Below, piece after piece: positions 17,152-26,904 of a DNA stretch of 64,000 bases. Both the position numbers and the translations under genes were made by a program. The notes under the pieces were generated by a model, which searched no databases, was not told where the DNA came from, and saw only the letters and a list, made by a program, of their open reading frames with translations. Numbering within the stretch: position 1 is the stretch's first letter; every line of letters begins with the position of its first letter. Location of the stretch: positions 280,524 through 344,523 of the forward strand of contig NZ_QJUM01000001.1 in assembly GCF_004327355.1 (NCBI RefSeq), in the 5' to 3' direction. Origin of the DNA: Phytopseudomonas dryadis (GTDB lineage: Bacteria; Pseudomonadota; Gammaproteobacteria; Pseudomonadales; Pseudomonadaceae).

Positions 17152-17835
17152 ATGAGCTCTAGCATTCTGTCTGCGCGGAACCTTAACAAAGTGGTTCCCA
17201 GCGCGGAAGGCGAGTTGACCATCCTGCACGATCTATCCCTGCAACTGGACAAGGGCGGCAGCCTGGCCATCGTCGGCAGCTCCGGCTCGGGCAAGTCGAC
17301 CCTGCTCGGCCTGCTGGCCGGGCTCGACCTGCCCAGCAGCGGCAAGATCCTGCTGGCGGGCAACGACCTGGGCGGCCTCGACGAAGATGAGCGCGCCCGC
17401 GTGCGCGCCGAACATGTCGGCTTCGTGTTCCAGTCGTTCCAGTTGCTCGACAGCCTCAATGCCCTGGAAAACGTCATGCTGCCCCTCGAGCTGGAGGGTC
17501 GCAGGGACGCCCGCGAACGGGCCCAGGCCCTGCTCGAACGGGTCGGCCTCGGTGGGCGCCTGACCCACACGCCACGCCAGCTCTCGGGCGGCGAACAACA
17601 GAGGGTGGCCATCGCCCGCGCCTTCGCCGCCGACCCCGACGTGCTGTTCGCCGACGAACCGACCGGCAATCTCGACAGCCACACCGGCGAACGCATCAGC
17701 GACCTGCTCTTCGAGCTCAACCAGGAGCGCGGCACCACCCTGGTACTGGTCACCCACGATGAACGCCTCGCCGCCCGCTGCCAGCGCCTGATCCGCCTGG
17801 AAGGCGGCCACCTCGTCGACGCCGTGGACGCCTGA
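17152..17835 (+). CDS. ABC transporter ATP-binding protein (YbbA type)
   Basis: 227 residues: Walker A GSSGSGKST, Q-loop FVFQSFQLL, signature LSGGEQQRVAIARAFA, Walker B VLFADEPTGNLD and the H-loop THDE, i.e. a complete MacB/LolD-like ATPase. MSSSILSARNLNK at 17152 is the start. It overlaps the permease gene by one base (TGATG). With tesA next door this is the conserved ybbA-ybbP-tesA locus; the transported substrate is unknown. Confidence 0.92.
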   Translation: MSSSILSARNLNKVVPSAEGELTILHDLSLQLDKGGSLAIVGSSGSGKSTLLGLLAGLDLPSSGKILLAGNDLGGLDEDERARVRAEHVGFVFQSFQLLDSLNALENVMLPLELEGRRDARERAQALLERVGLGGRLTHTPRQLSGGEQQRVAIARAFAADPDVLFADEPTGNLDSHTGERISDLLFELNQERGTTLVLVTHDERLAARCQRLIRLEGGHLVDAVDA

Positions 17836-20339
17836 TGACCCACTTGCCCCTCTCCCGACTGCTGTCCCTGGCCGCCCGACAATTGCTGCGCGATGCCCGC
17901 GCCGGCGAGTTGCGCGTGCTGTTCTTCGCCCTGATGATCGCCGTCGCCTCGAGCACCGCCATCGGCTACTTCGGCGCTCGTCTGAACGACGGCATGACCC
18001 TGCGCGCCACCGAGTTCCTCGGCGCGGACCTGATCCTGCGCGGCAGTGCGCCAGCGACTGCGCAGCAGATCGAAGCCGGTACCCAGTTGGGGCTCGAACA
18101 TGCCCAGGTGGTCGAATTCTCCAGCGTGATCGCCAGCGACGAAGGCATCCAACTGGCCAGCGTCAAGGCCGCCAGCGATCGCTACCCCCTGCGTGGCGAG
18201 CTGAAGAGCGCGGCCGAACCCTACGCGGCCGAGCAAGTCAGCCAAGGGCCGCGCCCCGGCGAAGCCTGGGCCGAAGCACGGCTGTTCGCCGCCCTGGATC
18301 TGCAGACCGGCGACAACATCGAGGTCGGCTCGAAAACCCTGCGCCTGACCCGGGTACTGACCTACCTGCCGGATGAGGCCGGCGACTTCTACAGCCTCAC
18401 GCCCCATGTGCTCATGCACCTGGACGACCTCGCCGCCACCGCCGTGGTGCAGCCCGGCAGCCGGGTCCGCTACATCGAACAGTGGGGTGGGCAGAGCGAA
18501 GCCCTGGCCGCCTACCGCAAGGCGGTCGAAGGCGATCTCGCCGCCCACCAGCGCCTGGACGATGCCCGCAATGGCAGCCGCCAGATCGGCGGCGCCCTCG
18601 ATCGCGCCGAGCGCTACCTCAACCTGGCCAGCCTCGCCGCGGTACTGCTGGCCGGCGTCGCCGTCGCCCTGTCCGCCGCCCGCTTCGCCGCCAGACGTTT
18701 CGATGCCAGCGCCCTGCTGCGTTGCCTCGGCCTGTCGCGCAACCAGGCGCTGGGTCTGTTCGGCCTGCAACTGGCGCTGCTCGGGCTGACGGCCAGTCTC
18801 GCGGGCGCCCTGCTCGGCTGGCTCGCCCAGCAGGGCCTGTTCCTGATGCTGCAAGGGCTGCTGCCGGCGGACATTCCCCCGGGCGGGCTGTGGCCCGCGC
18901 TGGCCGGCATCGCCACCGGCCTGGTCGCCCTGGCCGGTTTCGCCCTGCCGCCCTTGGCCGCGCTGGGCCGGGTACCGCCACTGCGCGTGCTGCGCCGCGA
19001 TCTGTTGCCGGTGCCGGCCAGCTCCTGGCTGGTCTATGGCACCGCCCTGCTGGCCCTGGGCCTGATCATGTGGCGCCTGAGCCTGGACCTGCAATTGACT
19101 CTGGCGCTGCTCGGCGGCGGCCTGCTCACCGCCGTGCTGCTCGGCGGCCTGCTCCTGCTCGGCCTGCAGAGCCTGCGCCGGCTGCTGGCCAGGGCCTCGC
19201 TGCCCTGGCGCCTGGGTCTGGGCCAGTTGCTGCGCCGGCCGCTGGCCGCCGCCGGGCAGGCGCTGGCCTTCGGCCTGATCATTCTGTCGATGGCGCTGAT
19301 CGCCCTGCTGCGCGGCGAACTGCTGGATACCTGGCAGAATCAGCTTCCCGAGGAGGCGCCCAATCATTTCGCGCTGAATATCCTGCCCGCCGACAGGGAC
19401 GCCTTCGCCGCCCGCCTCGGCGACCTCTCACCGCATCCCGCGCCCCTCTATCCCGTGGTTCCCGGACGCCTGGTCATGGTCAATGGCGAGCCGGTCAGGC
19501 AGTACGTCAGCAAGGACTCGAGCGGCGAGCGGGCCGTGCGCCGCGACCTGAGCCTGACCTGGGCCAGCGATCTGCCGGCGGGCAACAGCCTGGTGGCCGG
19601 CCAGTGGTGGACGGCTGCAAAGGAAGACGATCTTCCCGGGGTTTCGGTGGAGTCCGAACTGGCCGAGAGCCTCCAGATCAAGCTGGGCGACCGCCTGAGC
19701 TTCAGCGTCGGCGGCAGCAACCGCGACGCCCGGGTCAGCAACCTGCGCGAGGTCGACTGGAACAACTTCCAGCCCAACTTCTACATGATCTTCGAGCCCG
19801 GCACCCTGCAGGATCTGCCGGTCACCTACCTGACCAGCTTCTACCTGCCGCCACAGCAGGAACGCCAGTTGGTGGAGCTGTCCCGGGCCTTCCCGGCGGT
19901 TACCCTGCTGCAGGTGGAGGCGCTGCTGGCGCAACTGCGCAGCATTCTTGCCCAGGTTACCCTGGCCATCGAATTCGTCCTGCTGTTCGTGCTGGCCGCC
20001 GGCCTCGCGGTTCTCTTCGCCGGCCTGCAGTCGACCCTCGACGAACGTATCCGCCAGGGCGCGTTACTGCGCGCCCTGGGCGCCAAGCGCAAGCTGATGA
20101 TCCAGGCCCGACGTGCCGAATTCGGCCTGCTCGGCGCGGCCAGCGGATTGCTGGCGGCGCTGGGCTGCGAGCTGATCAGTTTCCTGCTCTACCGCTATGC
20201 CTTCCAGCTCGAATGGCAACCGCATCCCTGGTTGTTGCTGCTGCCGCTGATCGGTGCATTGCTGGTGGCCACGGCCGGTGTGGTCGGTACCCGCCGGGCA
20301 CTCGACGCCAGCCCGCTGACCGTGCTGCGCGAGGGCTGA
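17835..20339 (+). CDS. FtsX-like ABC permease (YbbP type)
   Basis: 834-residue inner-membrane protein. TM1 is near residues 25-45, followed by a periplasmic domain of about 210 residues; a membrane block begins about 260 with the first FtsX domain, a second periplasmic domain lies at about 500-690, and the last helices run from about 705 to the end with TVLREG. Ten-TM permeases with two FtsX domains are typical of YbbP and LolC/E relatives acting on envelope substrates. It is translationally coupled to its ATPase by a one-base overlap. Confidence 0.88.
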   Translation: MTHLPLSRLLSLAARQLLRDARAGELRVLFFALMIAVASSTAIGYFGARLNDGMTLRATEFLGADLILRGSAPATAQQIEAGTQLGLEHAQVVEFSSVIASDEGIQLASVKAASDRYPLRGELKSAAEPYAAEQVSQGPRPGEAWAEARLFAALDLQTGDNIEVGSKTLRLTRVLTYLPDEAGDFYSLTPHVLMHLDDLAATAVVQPGSRVRYIEQWGGQSEALAAYRKAVEGDLAAHQRLDDARNGSRQIGGALDRAERYLNLASLAAVLLAGVAVALSAARFAARRFDASALLRCLGLSRNQALGLFGLQLALLGLTASLAGALLGWLAQQGLFLMLQGLLPADIPPGGLWPALAGIATGLVALAGFALPPLAALGRVPPLRVLRRDLLPVPASSWLVYGTALLALGLIMWRLSLDLQLTLALLGGGLLTAVLLGGLLLLGLQSLRRLLARASLPWRLGLGQLLRRPLAAAGQALAFGLIILSMALIALLRGELLDTWQNQLPEEAPNHFALNILPADRDAFAARLGDLSPHPAPLYPVVPGRLVMVNGEPVRQYVSKDSSGERAVRRDLSLTWASDLPAGNSLVAGQWWTAAKEDDLPGVSVESELAESLQIKLGDRLSFSVGGSNRDARVSNLREVDWNNFQPNFYMIFEPGTLQDLPVTYLTSFYLPPQQERQLVELSRAFPAVTLLQVEALLAQLRSILAQVTLAIEFVLLFVLAAGLAVLFAGLQSTLDERIRQGALLRALGAKRKLMIQARRAEFGLLGAASGLLAALGCELISFLLYRYAFQLEWQPHPWLLLLPLIGALLVATAGVVGTRRALDASPLTVLREG

Positions 20340-20373
20340 TAGACTTGCCGGCCTGTACAGACGCGAACGCACC

Positions 20374-20871
20374 ATGAGCCGTTATCGCCCTCCGCGCACC
20401 GCCGGCACGCCGCTGATCACCCCCGAGGGCGAGGCGCGCCTGCGCGCCGAACTGCATGAACTGTGGCATGTGCGCCGCCCGGAAGTGACGCGCTCGGTCA
20501 GCGAAGCCGCCGCCCAGGGCGATCGCTCGGAGAACGCCGAATATACCTACGGCAAGAAAATGCTGCGCGAGATCGACAGCCGCGTACGCTTTCTGAGCAA
20601 GCGCCTGGAAAACCTCAAGGTGGTCGACAGCCGCCCCGCCGATCCGCAGAAGGTCTATTTCGGCGCCTGGGTCAGCCTGGAAGACGAAGATGGCAACGCC
20701 TCGCGCTACCGCATCGTCGGGCCCGACGAACTGGATCTGAAACTGAACCTGATCAGCATCGATTCACCGCTGGCGCGGGCCCTGATCGGCAAGGGCCTGG
20801 ACGCGGAAATCACCGTGCAGGCCCCGACCGGCGAGAAGCACTGGTACATCGTCGCCATCGACTATCACTGA
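20374..20871 (+). CDS. greB: GreB, transcript cleavage factor
   Basis: 165 residues. The N-terminal coiled coil carries the acidic tip [20 protein letters not shown], with the DxxxE pair that enters the RNA polymerase secondary channel; the C-terminal FKBP-like domain follows from about residue 85. The basic patch and length are as in GreB rather than GreA (158). Thirty-four bases after the permease gene, possibly cotranscribed. No strong ribosome site is seen. Confidence 0.93.
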   Translation: MSRYRPPRTAGTPLITPEGEARLRAELHELWHVRRPEVTRSVSEAAAQGDRSENAEYTYGKKMLREIDSRVRFLSKRLENLKVVDSRPADPQKVYFGAWVSLEDEDGNASRYRIVGPDELDLKLNLISIDSPLARALIGKGLDAEITVQAPTGEKHWYIVAIDYH

Positions 20872-20872
20872 G

Positions 20873-21160
20873 CTACAAGCTACAAGCTAAGCATAGGTGC
20901 CTATGACTAATGCCGATCAGATAAGGTTTTTGTAGGAGCAGGGAGCGCCTACAGAAGAGCGTCAAAGCGCCGCCCGTGTAGGAGCGTCGACCCCGGCGCA
21001 ATGCGATGGCGGCCATGCTGTAAAACCGCGGGATGGTCACGATTCGCCGCGAGGTCGCGGCTCCTACAGGGCCAGAGTAAACCGCCGGTTTGCGGAGCAA
21101 ATGCTTCACTGACTGGCATTAAGCATAGGTGCCCGCTTTTAACTTGCGGCTTGTAGCTCC
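20873..21160. repeat. Composite repeat: AAGCTACAAGC hairpin interrupted by a REP cluster
   Basis: Outer arms GAGCTACAAG (from 20871) and CTTGTAGCTC (to about 21159) are complementary. Between them TAAGCATAGGTGCC occurs twice as a direct repeat (20888-20901 and 21120-21133), bracketing about 220 bp with TGTAGGAGC at 20931 and 20976 and GCTCCTACA at about 21059. TAATGCC (20908) and GGCATTA (21115) are near-terminal inverted repeats of that insert. No gene is seen in this gap. Confidence 0.65.
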
Positions 21161-21166
21161 CCCCTC

Positions 21167-21475
21167 TCAGCGCAAGGTGATCAGCCCCTGACGGGCGACC
21201 CGGGTCAGCTCGCCGAGGGTTTCGCCGAGCCGCTCGCGGCTCGGCGCCTGCAGCACCGCGAAGTCGAAGCTGTCGCTGGCAAAACGGGCCAGCGATTCGC
21301 CGTGCTCGACGAACTGCACCAGAAAGGCACGCTGGCCATGGCTGCGCCGCGGCCAGCCATCGAGGTAACGCAGCAGGGTTGGCTGATGAGTACCGCCCAG
21401 CAGGATTCTGGGATTGTGGCGAATCAGGCCGGTGGTGATGGGCGCGATGCGAATTTGCGTCAGGGGACAGGTCAT
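21167..21475 (-). CDS. Small conserved hypothetical protein
   Basis: 102 residues starting MTCPLTQIRIAPI. I do not recognise the family. The C-terminal half (SFDFAVLQAPSRERLGETLGEL, then RVARQGLITLR) has the look of the late part of a SAM-dependent methyltransferase fold, but the cofactor-binding Gly-rich motif is absent, so any enzyme role would be guesswork. It stands alone between a repeat cluster and a non-coding stretch (21476-21668) in which I see nothing. Confidence 0.55.
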   Translation of the reverse strand: MTCPLTQIRIAPITTGLIRHNPRILLGGTHQPTLLRYLDGWPRRSHGQRAFLVQFVEHGESLARFASDSFDFAVLQAPSRERLGETLGELTRVARQGLITLR

Positions 21476-21664
21476 TTACTCTGTGCTCCGCCTCGTGAAT
21501 CCCGCTGGGCAGCGGTGAGAGGCGACACCGAACCAGCGCTTTAGCGGTATTTCGAGGCTCCCGTGGAATCCTCTCAGGGTTGTCGGCAACCCGGCGCCCC
21601 GCAAGTAGCTGTCTAAATCGGCGCAGGCAGCATCCTAGAGAGGCCGATGGCAGACTGTCAATAA

Positions 21665-21692
21665 CGAAAAAAGCCCGCAGTGGCGGGCTTTC
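21665..21692 (-). terminator. Terminator of the DoxX gene
   Basis: AAAGCCCGC (21670-21678) pairs with GCGGGCTTT (21683-21691), loop of four, with the T run on the minus strand. Confidence 0.85.
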
Positions 21693-21708
21693 CGGATGGT
21701 GGCAGGGC

Positions 21709-22143
21709 TCAGCCGGCGATACGTTTGTCCAGCGAGAGGCGACCGGCACCTTCGACCAACAGGGCCAGACTCGCCGCCATCAGGGCCAGGGCGAACTCGT
21801 AGCCGTTGTCGCTCATGAAGAAACCGTTACCGATGTGCACGCTGAAGATCGCCACCAGCATGGTCAGCGTCAGCACTGCGGCGGCCGGGCGCACCAACAG
21901 GCCCAGGATCAGCGCCAGACCACCGAAGAACTCGGCACTGCCGGCCATCAGCGCCATCAGGTAACCCGGCGCCAGGCCGATGCTCTCCATCCACTGGGCA
22001 ACGCCGGCCAAGCCGTAGCCACCGAACCAGCCGAACAGCTTTTGCGAACCATGGGCAACGAAGGTGATGCCCACCAGTACCCGCAGAATGGTCAGACCGA
22101 AACCTGCCTGGGTCGAAGTTACCGATTTGATGAGTGCGTTCAT
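21709..22143 (-). CDS. DoxX-family membrane protein
   Basis: 144 residues from ATG 22143, four predicted helices. The DoxX hallmark ILRVLVGITFVAHGSQKLFGWFGGYG is at about residues 19-44 (segment shown by its first residues LRVLVG and last WFGGYG). Family members often act in redox or quinone-related membrane complexes, but the role of stand-alone copies is not settled. It has its own terminator; the AT-rich 22144-22243 leader probably holds its promoter. Confidence 0.85.
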   Translation of the reverse strand: MNALIKSVTSTQAGFGLTILRVLVGITFVAHGSQKLFGWFGGYGLAGVAQWMESIGLAPGYLMALMAGSAEFFGGLALILGLLVRPAAAVLTLTMLVAIFSVHIGNGFFMSDNGYEFALALMAASLALLVEGAGRLSLDKRIAG

Positions 22144-22243
22144 GTCAGATGCCCTGCCGTATGAGAGAAGATGCAACGCATAATAATTTGATTATTGGAT
22201 ATGAATAGCGGATAAATCCGTCAAATCATATTGAATAAATCGA

Positions 22244-23656
22244 TTACTTGCGCATGCTCACTGCCCGTCCGACAGGCTCCAGGGAATAGCGCTCGCGGTC
22301 ATAGGCCAGGTAATACTTGTTCACGCTGTTGACGTAACTGACCACCCCCATGCCGATCTCCTCCATGGCGATGCGCTCGACCTGGAAGAACCACTGGTCC
22401 GGGTTCAGGCCACGCCTTCTGGCTTCGGCGCGCAGGCTTTGCACCCGTTGCGGGCCGAGGTTGTAGCCGGCCAGGACAAAGGCCATGCGCTCACGCTCGT
22501 TGAGCCTCGGGCTGCTGAAGAAGCCACGGCGGATCATCGCCAGGTACTTGGCGCTGGCCAGCACGTTGTTATCGAGTTTGCCGATATCACTGACGCCGAC
22601 ACTGCGGGCGGCTGCCGGGGTGATCTGCATCAGCCCGGTGGCGCCACTGCTGCCGCGGGCGCCCGGATTGAGGGTCGACTCCTTGAAGGCCAGCGCGGCC
22701 AGGGCCAGCCAGTCGAAATCATGTTGTTCGGCGTAGCGCTGCAGCACCGGGCGCACCTTCTCCAGGCGCTGCCGCTCGGTACGGCCCATGGGCGAGTGCA
22801 CCTTGTACAGGCGTCGGTAGACCCGTTCGAAGGCCGCGTCCTGATCGTCCGGGCTCCGATAACCGGCCAGGAAGCGGTCGACGCTGGCACTCAGCATCGG
22901 CGTATCACGGCGCATGTACCAGCGCATGTCGCCCTGCTTATCGAGCACCAGTTGCCGCTCCAGACGCAACTTGGGCATGACCTTGGCCCAGCGTTCGGCG
23001 ATGTGCTGCTCCACGGCGGTGAAATCGAAAATACCGGCCTGCACCATTTCCAGGACGTCTTCGACGGCCAGGGTCGGGTCGACCCACTCGACCACGATCG
23101 GTGGCAGTTTGCGCTCCTGCAACTGCTGGTTGATGGTATGCAGGGCGTCCTTGGCCACGCTGCCGACCGGTAATGCCAGGCTGCGTCCGGCCAGTTGCTC
23201 GAGACGCTGGTAACGCCGGTTGCCCTGGCGCGAGACGATGATCACCGGCACGTCGCTGCGAATCGCGGCGCTGGCGCTGACGCTCGCTCCCTTGCTGCTG
23301 AGCAGTTCGCCCGGCGCGACCAGGTCCCCCTCGCCCCGCTGCAAGGCACCCAGCAGTTGATCCTTGGCCTTGGGGATCATCTTCAGGCGCACGCTGCGCC
23401 CATCCCGGACATTGCGATTGAGGTATTGCTCGAAAGCACGCAGGCGGTGGTACTCGACGCCAATGCTCTGCCCCTTGACCTCACCGGAGCTGTTGCGGCT
23501 CTGGTTGACCAGCACCCGCAGTTCACCACTGCTGCGTATGCTCGACAGGTCGCGCACCGCCGCCGGTCTGACCACCTCCAGGGGGCCGGCCAGACGCGCC
23601 GCTGCCGTTAACGGCAGCAACAGCAGCAGGCACAGCACAAGCAAGGGACGCGACAT
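22244..23656 (-). CDS. mltF: MltF-type lytic murein transglycosylase
   Basis: 470 residues. Signal peptide MSRPLLVLCLLLLLPLTAAA, then a solute-binding-protein-3 domain (about 40-270), then an SLT catalytic domain with AFKESTLNPGARGSSGATGL containing catalytic Glu326 and the AGYNLGPQRV motif. The two-domain layout is that of MltF; P. aeruginosa has two such proteins, and the neighbours here (TatD-like hydrolase, chemoreceptor) suggest the second one. Start at 23656 is chosen for the signal peptide; the open frame to 23863 would overlap the divergent promoter region. Confidence 0.88.
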   Translation of the reverse strand: MSRPLLVLCLLLLLPLTAAARLAGPLEVVRPAAVRDLSSIRSSGELRVLVNQSRNSSGEVKGQSIGVEYHRLRAFEQYLNRNVRDGRSVRLKMIPKAKDQLLGALQRGEGDLVAPGELLSSKGASVSASAAIRSDVPVIIVSRQGNRRYQRLEQLAGRSLALPVGSVAKDALHTINQQLQERKLPPIVVEWVDPTLAVEDVLEMVQAGIFDFTAVEQHIAERWAKVMPKLRLERQLVLDKQGDMRWYMRRDTPMLSASVDRFLAGYRSPDDQDAAFERVYRRLYKVHSPMGRTERQRLEKVRPVLQRYAEQHDFDWLALAALAFKESTLNPGARGSSGATGLMQITPAAARSVGVSDIGKLDNNVLASAKYLAMIRRGFFSSPRLNERERMAFVLAGYNLGPQRVQSLRAEARRRGLNPDQWFFQVERIAMEEIGMGVVSYVNSVNKYYLAYDRERYSLEPVGRAVSMRK

Positions 23657-23880
23657 CGGGGCTCCGGGAAGAATCGGCCGTACGCTGGCTGGCCGATTCC
23701 GGGGTAATAGGCAAATCAGGCTGCCCACGGGGGCGCGGAGATTCGCACAGCCCGGGCTCTGACGCCAATAATAGTTTGTACACAACATTACAAAGAGCCT
23801 CCAACTCCTTGTAATTAATACTCTTATTAATGATGAAAAAGCTCTGATAAGCTGCAGTGTCACGTTCGCCAGGTAACACC

Positions 23881-24687
23881 ATGCAACTCATCGACATTGG
23901 CGTCAATCTGACGCACGAGAGCTTCAACGACAAGCGTGAAGCCGTACTGGCCCGAGCGACGGCCGCCGGCGTCTGCCAACTGGTGCTGACCGGCACCAGC
24001 CTGCCAGAAAGCGAACACGCCCTCAGCCTGTGCCGACAATTGGACGCCGAAGGCCAGCGTCTGTTCAGTACGGTGGGCGTCCATCCGCACCATGCCAGCG
24101 ACTGGAACAGCGATACGGCCGCCCAGCTCAAGGCCTTGCTGAAGGAACCGCCGGCCAGGGCCGTGGGTGAATGCGGGCTGGACTTCAACCGTGACTTCTC
24201 GCCGCGGCCACAGCAGGAAAGGTCGTTCGAAGAACAACTGGCCCTGGCTGCCGACCTGCAGATGCCGGTGTTCCTCCATGAGCGCGATGCCCACCCACGC
24301 TTGCTCGAGATCCTGCGCGACTACCGTGATCGCCTGCCCGCTGCGGTGGTGCATTGCTTCACTGGCGAAAAACGCGCGCTCTTCGACTACCTCGACCTGG
24401 ATCTGCACATCGGCATCACCGGCTGGATCTGTGATGAAAGACGCGGCACCCATCTGCATCCCCTGGTCAGGGAAATCCCCGCGGGACGCCTGATGCTCGA
24501 AAGCGATGCGCCCTACCTGCTGCCGCGTAGCCTGCGGCCCAAGCCGAAGAGCGGACGCAATGAACCGGCGTTTCTCGGCGAAGTGCTACGCGAGGTGGCA
24601 CGCCATCGGCAAGAGTCCGAAGCCGATCTGGCTCGCCACACCAGCGCCTGCGCCCGAGCCTTTTTCGGCCTGCCGACCATCGAGTGA
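23881..24687 (+). CDS. TatD-family metal-dependent hydrolase
   Basis: 268 residues beginning [15 protein letters not shown] at 23881, preceded by AGGTAA. Metal-ligand motifs of TatD nucleases/deoxyribonucleases are present: [36 protein letters not shown] and [10 protein letters not shown]. The family's usual first motif, [DN]xHxH, is replaced by the variant GVNLTHE seen in many TatD proteins. It is divergent from mltF across an AT-rich gap. Confidence 0.88.
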   Translation: MQLIDIGVNLTHESFNDKREAVLARATAAGVCQLVLTGTSLPESEHALSLCRQLDAEGQRLFSTVGVHPHHASDWNSDTAAQLKALLKEPPARAVGECGLDFNRDFSPRPQQERSFEEQLALAADLQMPVFLHERDAHPRLLEILRDYRDRLPAAVVHCFTGEKRALFDYLDLDLHIGITGWICDERRGTHLHPLVREIPAGRLMLESDAPYLLPRSLRPKPKSGRNEPAFLGEVLREVARHRQESEADLARHTSACARAFFGLPTIE

Positions 24688-24801
24688 AACCGATCCGCCG
24701 ATGTAGGAAGAGACGCCAAACCGCACCACCAGCCGCCAACCGCCTCGGGCTGGCGGCCAAACGAGACCAGGAAAAGCGCGTCTGCGTGCTACGCGCCCTG
24801 G

Positions 24802-24831
24802 CTTGCGGCTTGCCGCCTGAAGCTTGCAGCT
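24802..24831. repeat. AAGCTTGCAGC-type interspersed repeat
   Basis: CTTGCGGCTTGCCGCCTGAA followed by GCTTGCAGCT belongs to the same family as the arrays at 372, 10946 and 20873. It lies just before the chemoreceptor promoter, so it may insulate it from the TatD-type gene. Confidence 0.6.
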
Positions 24832-24842
24832 ATCTTTCGTGC

Positions 24843-24869
24843 TAAAGCCGCAACGATAGCCGCCGTTAA
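24843..24869 (+). promoter_or_regulatory. Sigma-28 (FliA) promoter of the chemoreceptor gene
   Basis: TAAA (24843-24846), then exactly 15 bases, then GCCGTTAA (24862-24869), against the consensus TAAA-N15-GCCGATAA: one mismatch. It is on the right strand and about 100 bp before the start codon. Confidence 0.75.
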
Positions 24870-24970
24870 CCTCTGAGTGGCTGTTGATGCGCGTCAACAG
24901 GCCTGCGGATGACAGGTGAAACAATACTGTCGCCTTGCCATCAATCCGTTCTTGCCGAGAGCAGAAGAAT

Positions 24971-26455
24971 ATGCCCGCTTGGATTCGCGATATTTCCCTG
25001 AAGCACAAATTCTGGGCGGTGAATGCCGTCGCTTTCATCACCACCCTGTTCCTCGTGCTGTTCGCCATGGTTCAGGAACAGGACACCCAGGCCAACGCCG
25101 CCCGCCAGGCCGCCGCCAGCCAGGCCCGTCTGCTCGCCAGTTGGCCCGCTACCCAACCGCTCCCCGGCGACGCCAGCCTGCTGCCCTTCGCCAGTGGGGA
25201 AATCCCGCGTCTGCCCGCTAACCAGGACGCCCAGGCACTGCGCAGCGCGCGTGGCTGGACAGCGCTGCCACACGACAGGCTGTTCGGCAGCGACCCGGTC
25301 ATCGGCGCTCATGTGATCGATCTCGCCGATGGCCAACGCCTGGCCATACTCGCCCACGGACACAGCCTGGCCCAGGTATTCGCCGAGCGAGCGGGCAGCT
25401 ACGCCATTGCCGTCGCGATTCTGATGCTGGCCCTGCTGGGCGCCTCGCAATTGCTGATCCGTTTCCTGCTGACCCACCTCAACACGCTCAAGGACGTCAT
25501 GCTGCACGTCGAGAGCAGCGGCGACCTGTCCGCTCGCGTGCCCCTGGAAAGCCGCGACGAGGTCGGGCAGATGGCCAGCGCCTTCAATGCCATGCAAGCC
25601 GGCTACCAGCGCGTGGTGGGCACGGTGAGCCAGGCCGCCTCGCGTCTGGACGACGGCACCGGGCGTCTGGCCCAGAGCATGAAGGAAGTCCGCCAGGGCA
25701 TGCTCGGCCAACAGAGCGAGACCGACCAGGCCGCCACCGCCATCAATGAAATGTCGGCCACCGTGCACCACATCGCCCAGCACGCGGCCGATACCCGTGA
25801 TCAGTCCCAGGCCGCCGATCAACTCGCCGGAGCAGGTCAGGCCGTGGTCAGCCGGGTCGCCCACTCCATCACCGGGCTGTCGACCGGCGTGCAGCAAACC
25901 GCGACCATGATTCAGCAGGTGGCCGAGGACAGCCAGAAGATCAGCAGCGTGGTCAACGTCATCCATGGCATCGCCGAGCAGACCAACCTGCTGGCGCTGA
26001 ACGCGGCCATCGAAGCGGCGCGGGCCGGCGAAATGGGCCGCGGTTTCGCCGTGGTGGCCGACGAGGTGCGCAACCTGGCCAAGCGCGTGCAGGACTCCAC
26101 CGATGAAATCACCAGCATGATCGGCGCCCTGCAGAGCGGCACCCGGGACGCGGTCGAATTCATGCAGGAAAGCTCGCTGAAAGCCGACGACTGCGTGCAG
26201 GCCGCCCATGAGGCCGGCGAAGCCCTCGCCGCCATCACCGGCGCCGTGGCGCAGATGCGCGAAAGCAACACGCAGATCGCCGTCGCCGCCGAACAACAGA
26301 GCCAGGTGGCCGAGGAAATGACCCGTGCGGTGGTCGGTATCCGCGACGTCACCGAGAGAACCGTGCAACAGACCCTGGAATCGGCGACCACCAGCAGCGA
26401 GCTGGCGGAACTGGCCGGTGAACTGTCGCGGGCGATTCGCCAGCTCAAGCTGTAA
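24971..26455 (+). CDS. Methyl-accepting chemotaxis protein with a small periplasmic domain
   Basis: 494 residues from [14 protein letters not shown] (24971). TM1 15-37, periplasmic region about 38-143 (roughly 105 residues, unclassified), TM2 144-166, HAMP about 167-215, then the signalling domain with the conserved tip [20 protein letters not shown]. It ends RQLKL with no CheR-tethering pentapeptide. A sigma-28 promoter upstream places it in the flagellar regulon. The ligand is not known. The frame also opens at 24935, but the AGAAGA ribosome site supports 24971. Confidence 0.92.
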   Translation: MPAWIRDISLKHKFWAVNAVAFITTLFLVLFAMVQEQDTQANAARQAAASQARLLASWPATQPLPGDASLLPFASGEIPRLPANQDAQALRSARGWTALPHDRLFGSDPVIGAHVIDLADGQRLAILAHGHSLAQVFAERAGSYAIAVAILMLALLGASQLLIRFLLTHLNTLKDVMLHVESSGDLSARVPLESRDEVGQMASAFNAMQAGYQRVVGTVSQAASRLDDGTGRLAQSMKEVRQGMLGQQSETDQAATAINEMSATVHHIAQHAADTRDQSQAADQLAGAGQAVVSRVAHSITGLSTGVQQTATMIQQVAEDSQKISSVVNVIHGIAEQTNLLALNAAIEAARAGEMGRGFAVVADEVRNLAKRVQDSTDEITSMIGALQSGTRDAVEFMQESSLKADDCVQAAHEAGEALAAITGAVAQMRESNTQIAVAAEQQSQVAEEMTRAVVGIRDVTERTVQQTLESATTSSELAELAGELSRAIRQLKL

Positions 26456-26458
26456 AAG

Positions 26459-26625
26459 GCATGCCTTTCAACAAGTTGGCGGCCGAGAAGAGCGCTGGAG
26501 GCTTGAGGCTGGACGAAATGCGGCGTTGCTCTTCTCGTCCAGCCTTCAGCGCTCTTTGCGGCTTCATAGCTGTTGTTACCCGATCGCCGTCTTTCGAGGC
26601 GTTGAAAGGCATGGCCGTAAAAGGC
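26459..26625. repeat. Long imperfect inverted repeat after the chemoreceptor gene
   Basis: GCCTTTCAAC (26463-26472) pairs with GTTGAAAGGC (26601-26610). Inside, AGAGCGCTG (26489-26497) pairs with CAGCGCTCT (26547-26555) and AGGCTGGACGA (26506-26516) with TCGTCCAGCCT (26535-26545). GTAAAAGGC flanks the structure on both sides (26452 and 26617) as a direct repeat. Confidence 0.6.
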
Positions 26626-26706
26626 TATGTACCCGATAGCGCGGAACAATTCGCCGGCCCCTCGGGGCCGGCCTAGACTGGGCGCATCTGATACAGGGAG
26701 CCGCCC

Positions 26707-26904
26707 ATGAACGCACGAACCGCCACCTGGAACGACAGTCGCAACCAGGCCGACACCACCCAACTCGCCATCGCCGTGCCACTGCTCCTGGTAGCCTCGC
26801 TGCTGGCCGGTTTCGCCCAGCCCGGCGCGCTGCCGCTCGCCCTGTCGATGATCGGTGGAGCTGCCGCCTACGTGCTGATACGCGCTGCTAGCCAAACACC
26901 GTAA
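26707..26904 (+). CDS. Small membrane protein of unknown function
   Basis: 65 residues starting MNARTATWNDSRNQADTTQL. Two hydrophobic segments (about 21-38 and 43-60) with a short turn give a helical hairpin. A GGGAGCC stretch precedes the ATG. Its 3' end overlaps the convergent thioesterase gene by 17 bases. Unrecognised, but codon use and the ribosome site look real. Confidence 0.55.
   Translation: MNARTATWNDSRNQADTTQLAIAVPLLLVASLLAGFAQPGALPLALSMIGGAAAYVLIRAASQTP

Noticed and set aside
16536..19367. A 943-codon open frame on the minus strand that continues in frame into TesA
   Set aside because: The upstream 740 codons are antisense to the ABC ATPase and permease genes, are dominated by Gln/Gly/Ala runs typical of GC-rich shadow frames, and TesA has its own signal peptide start at 17141.
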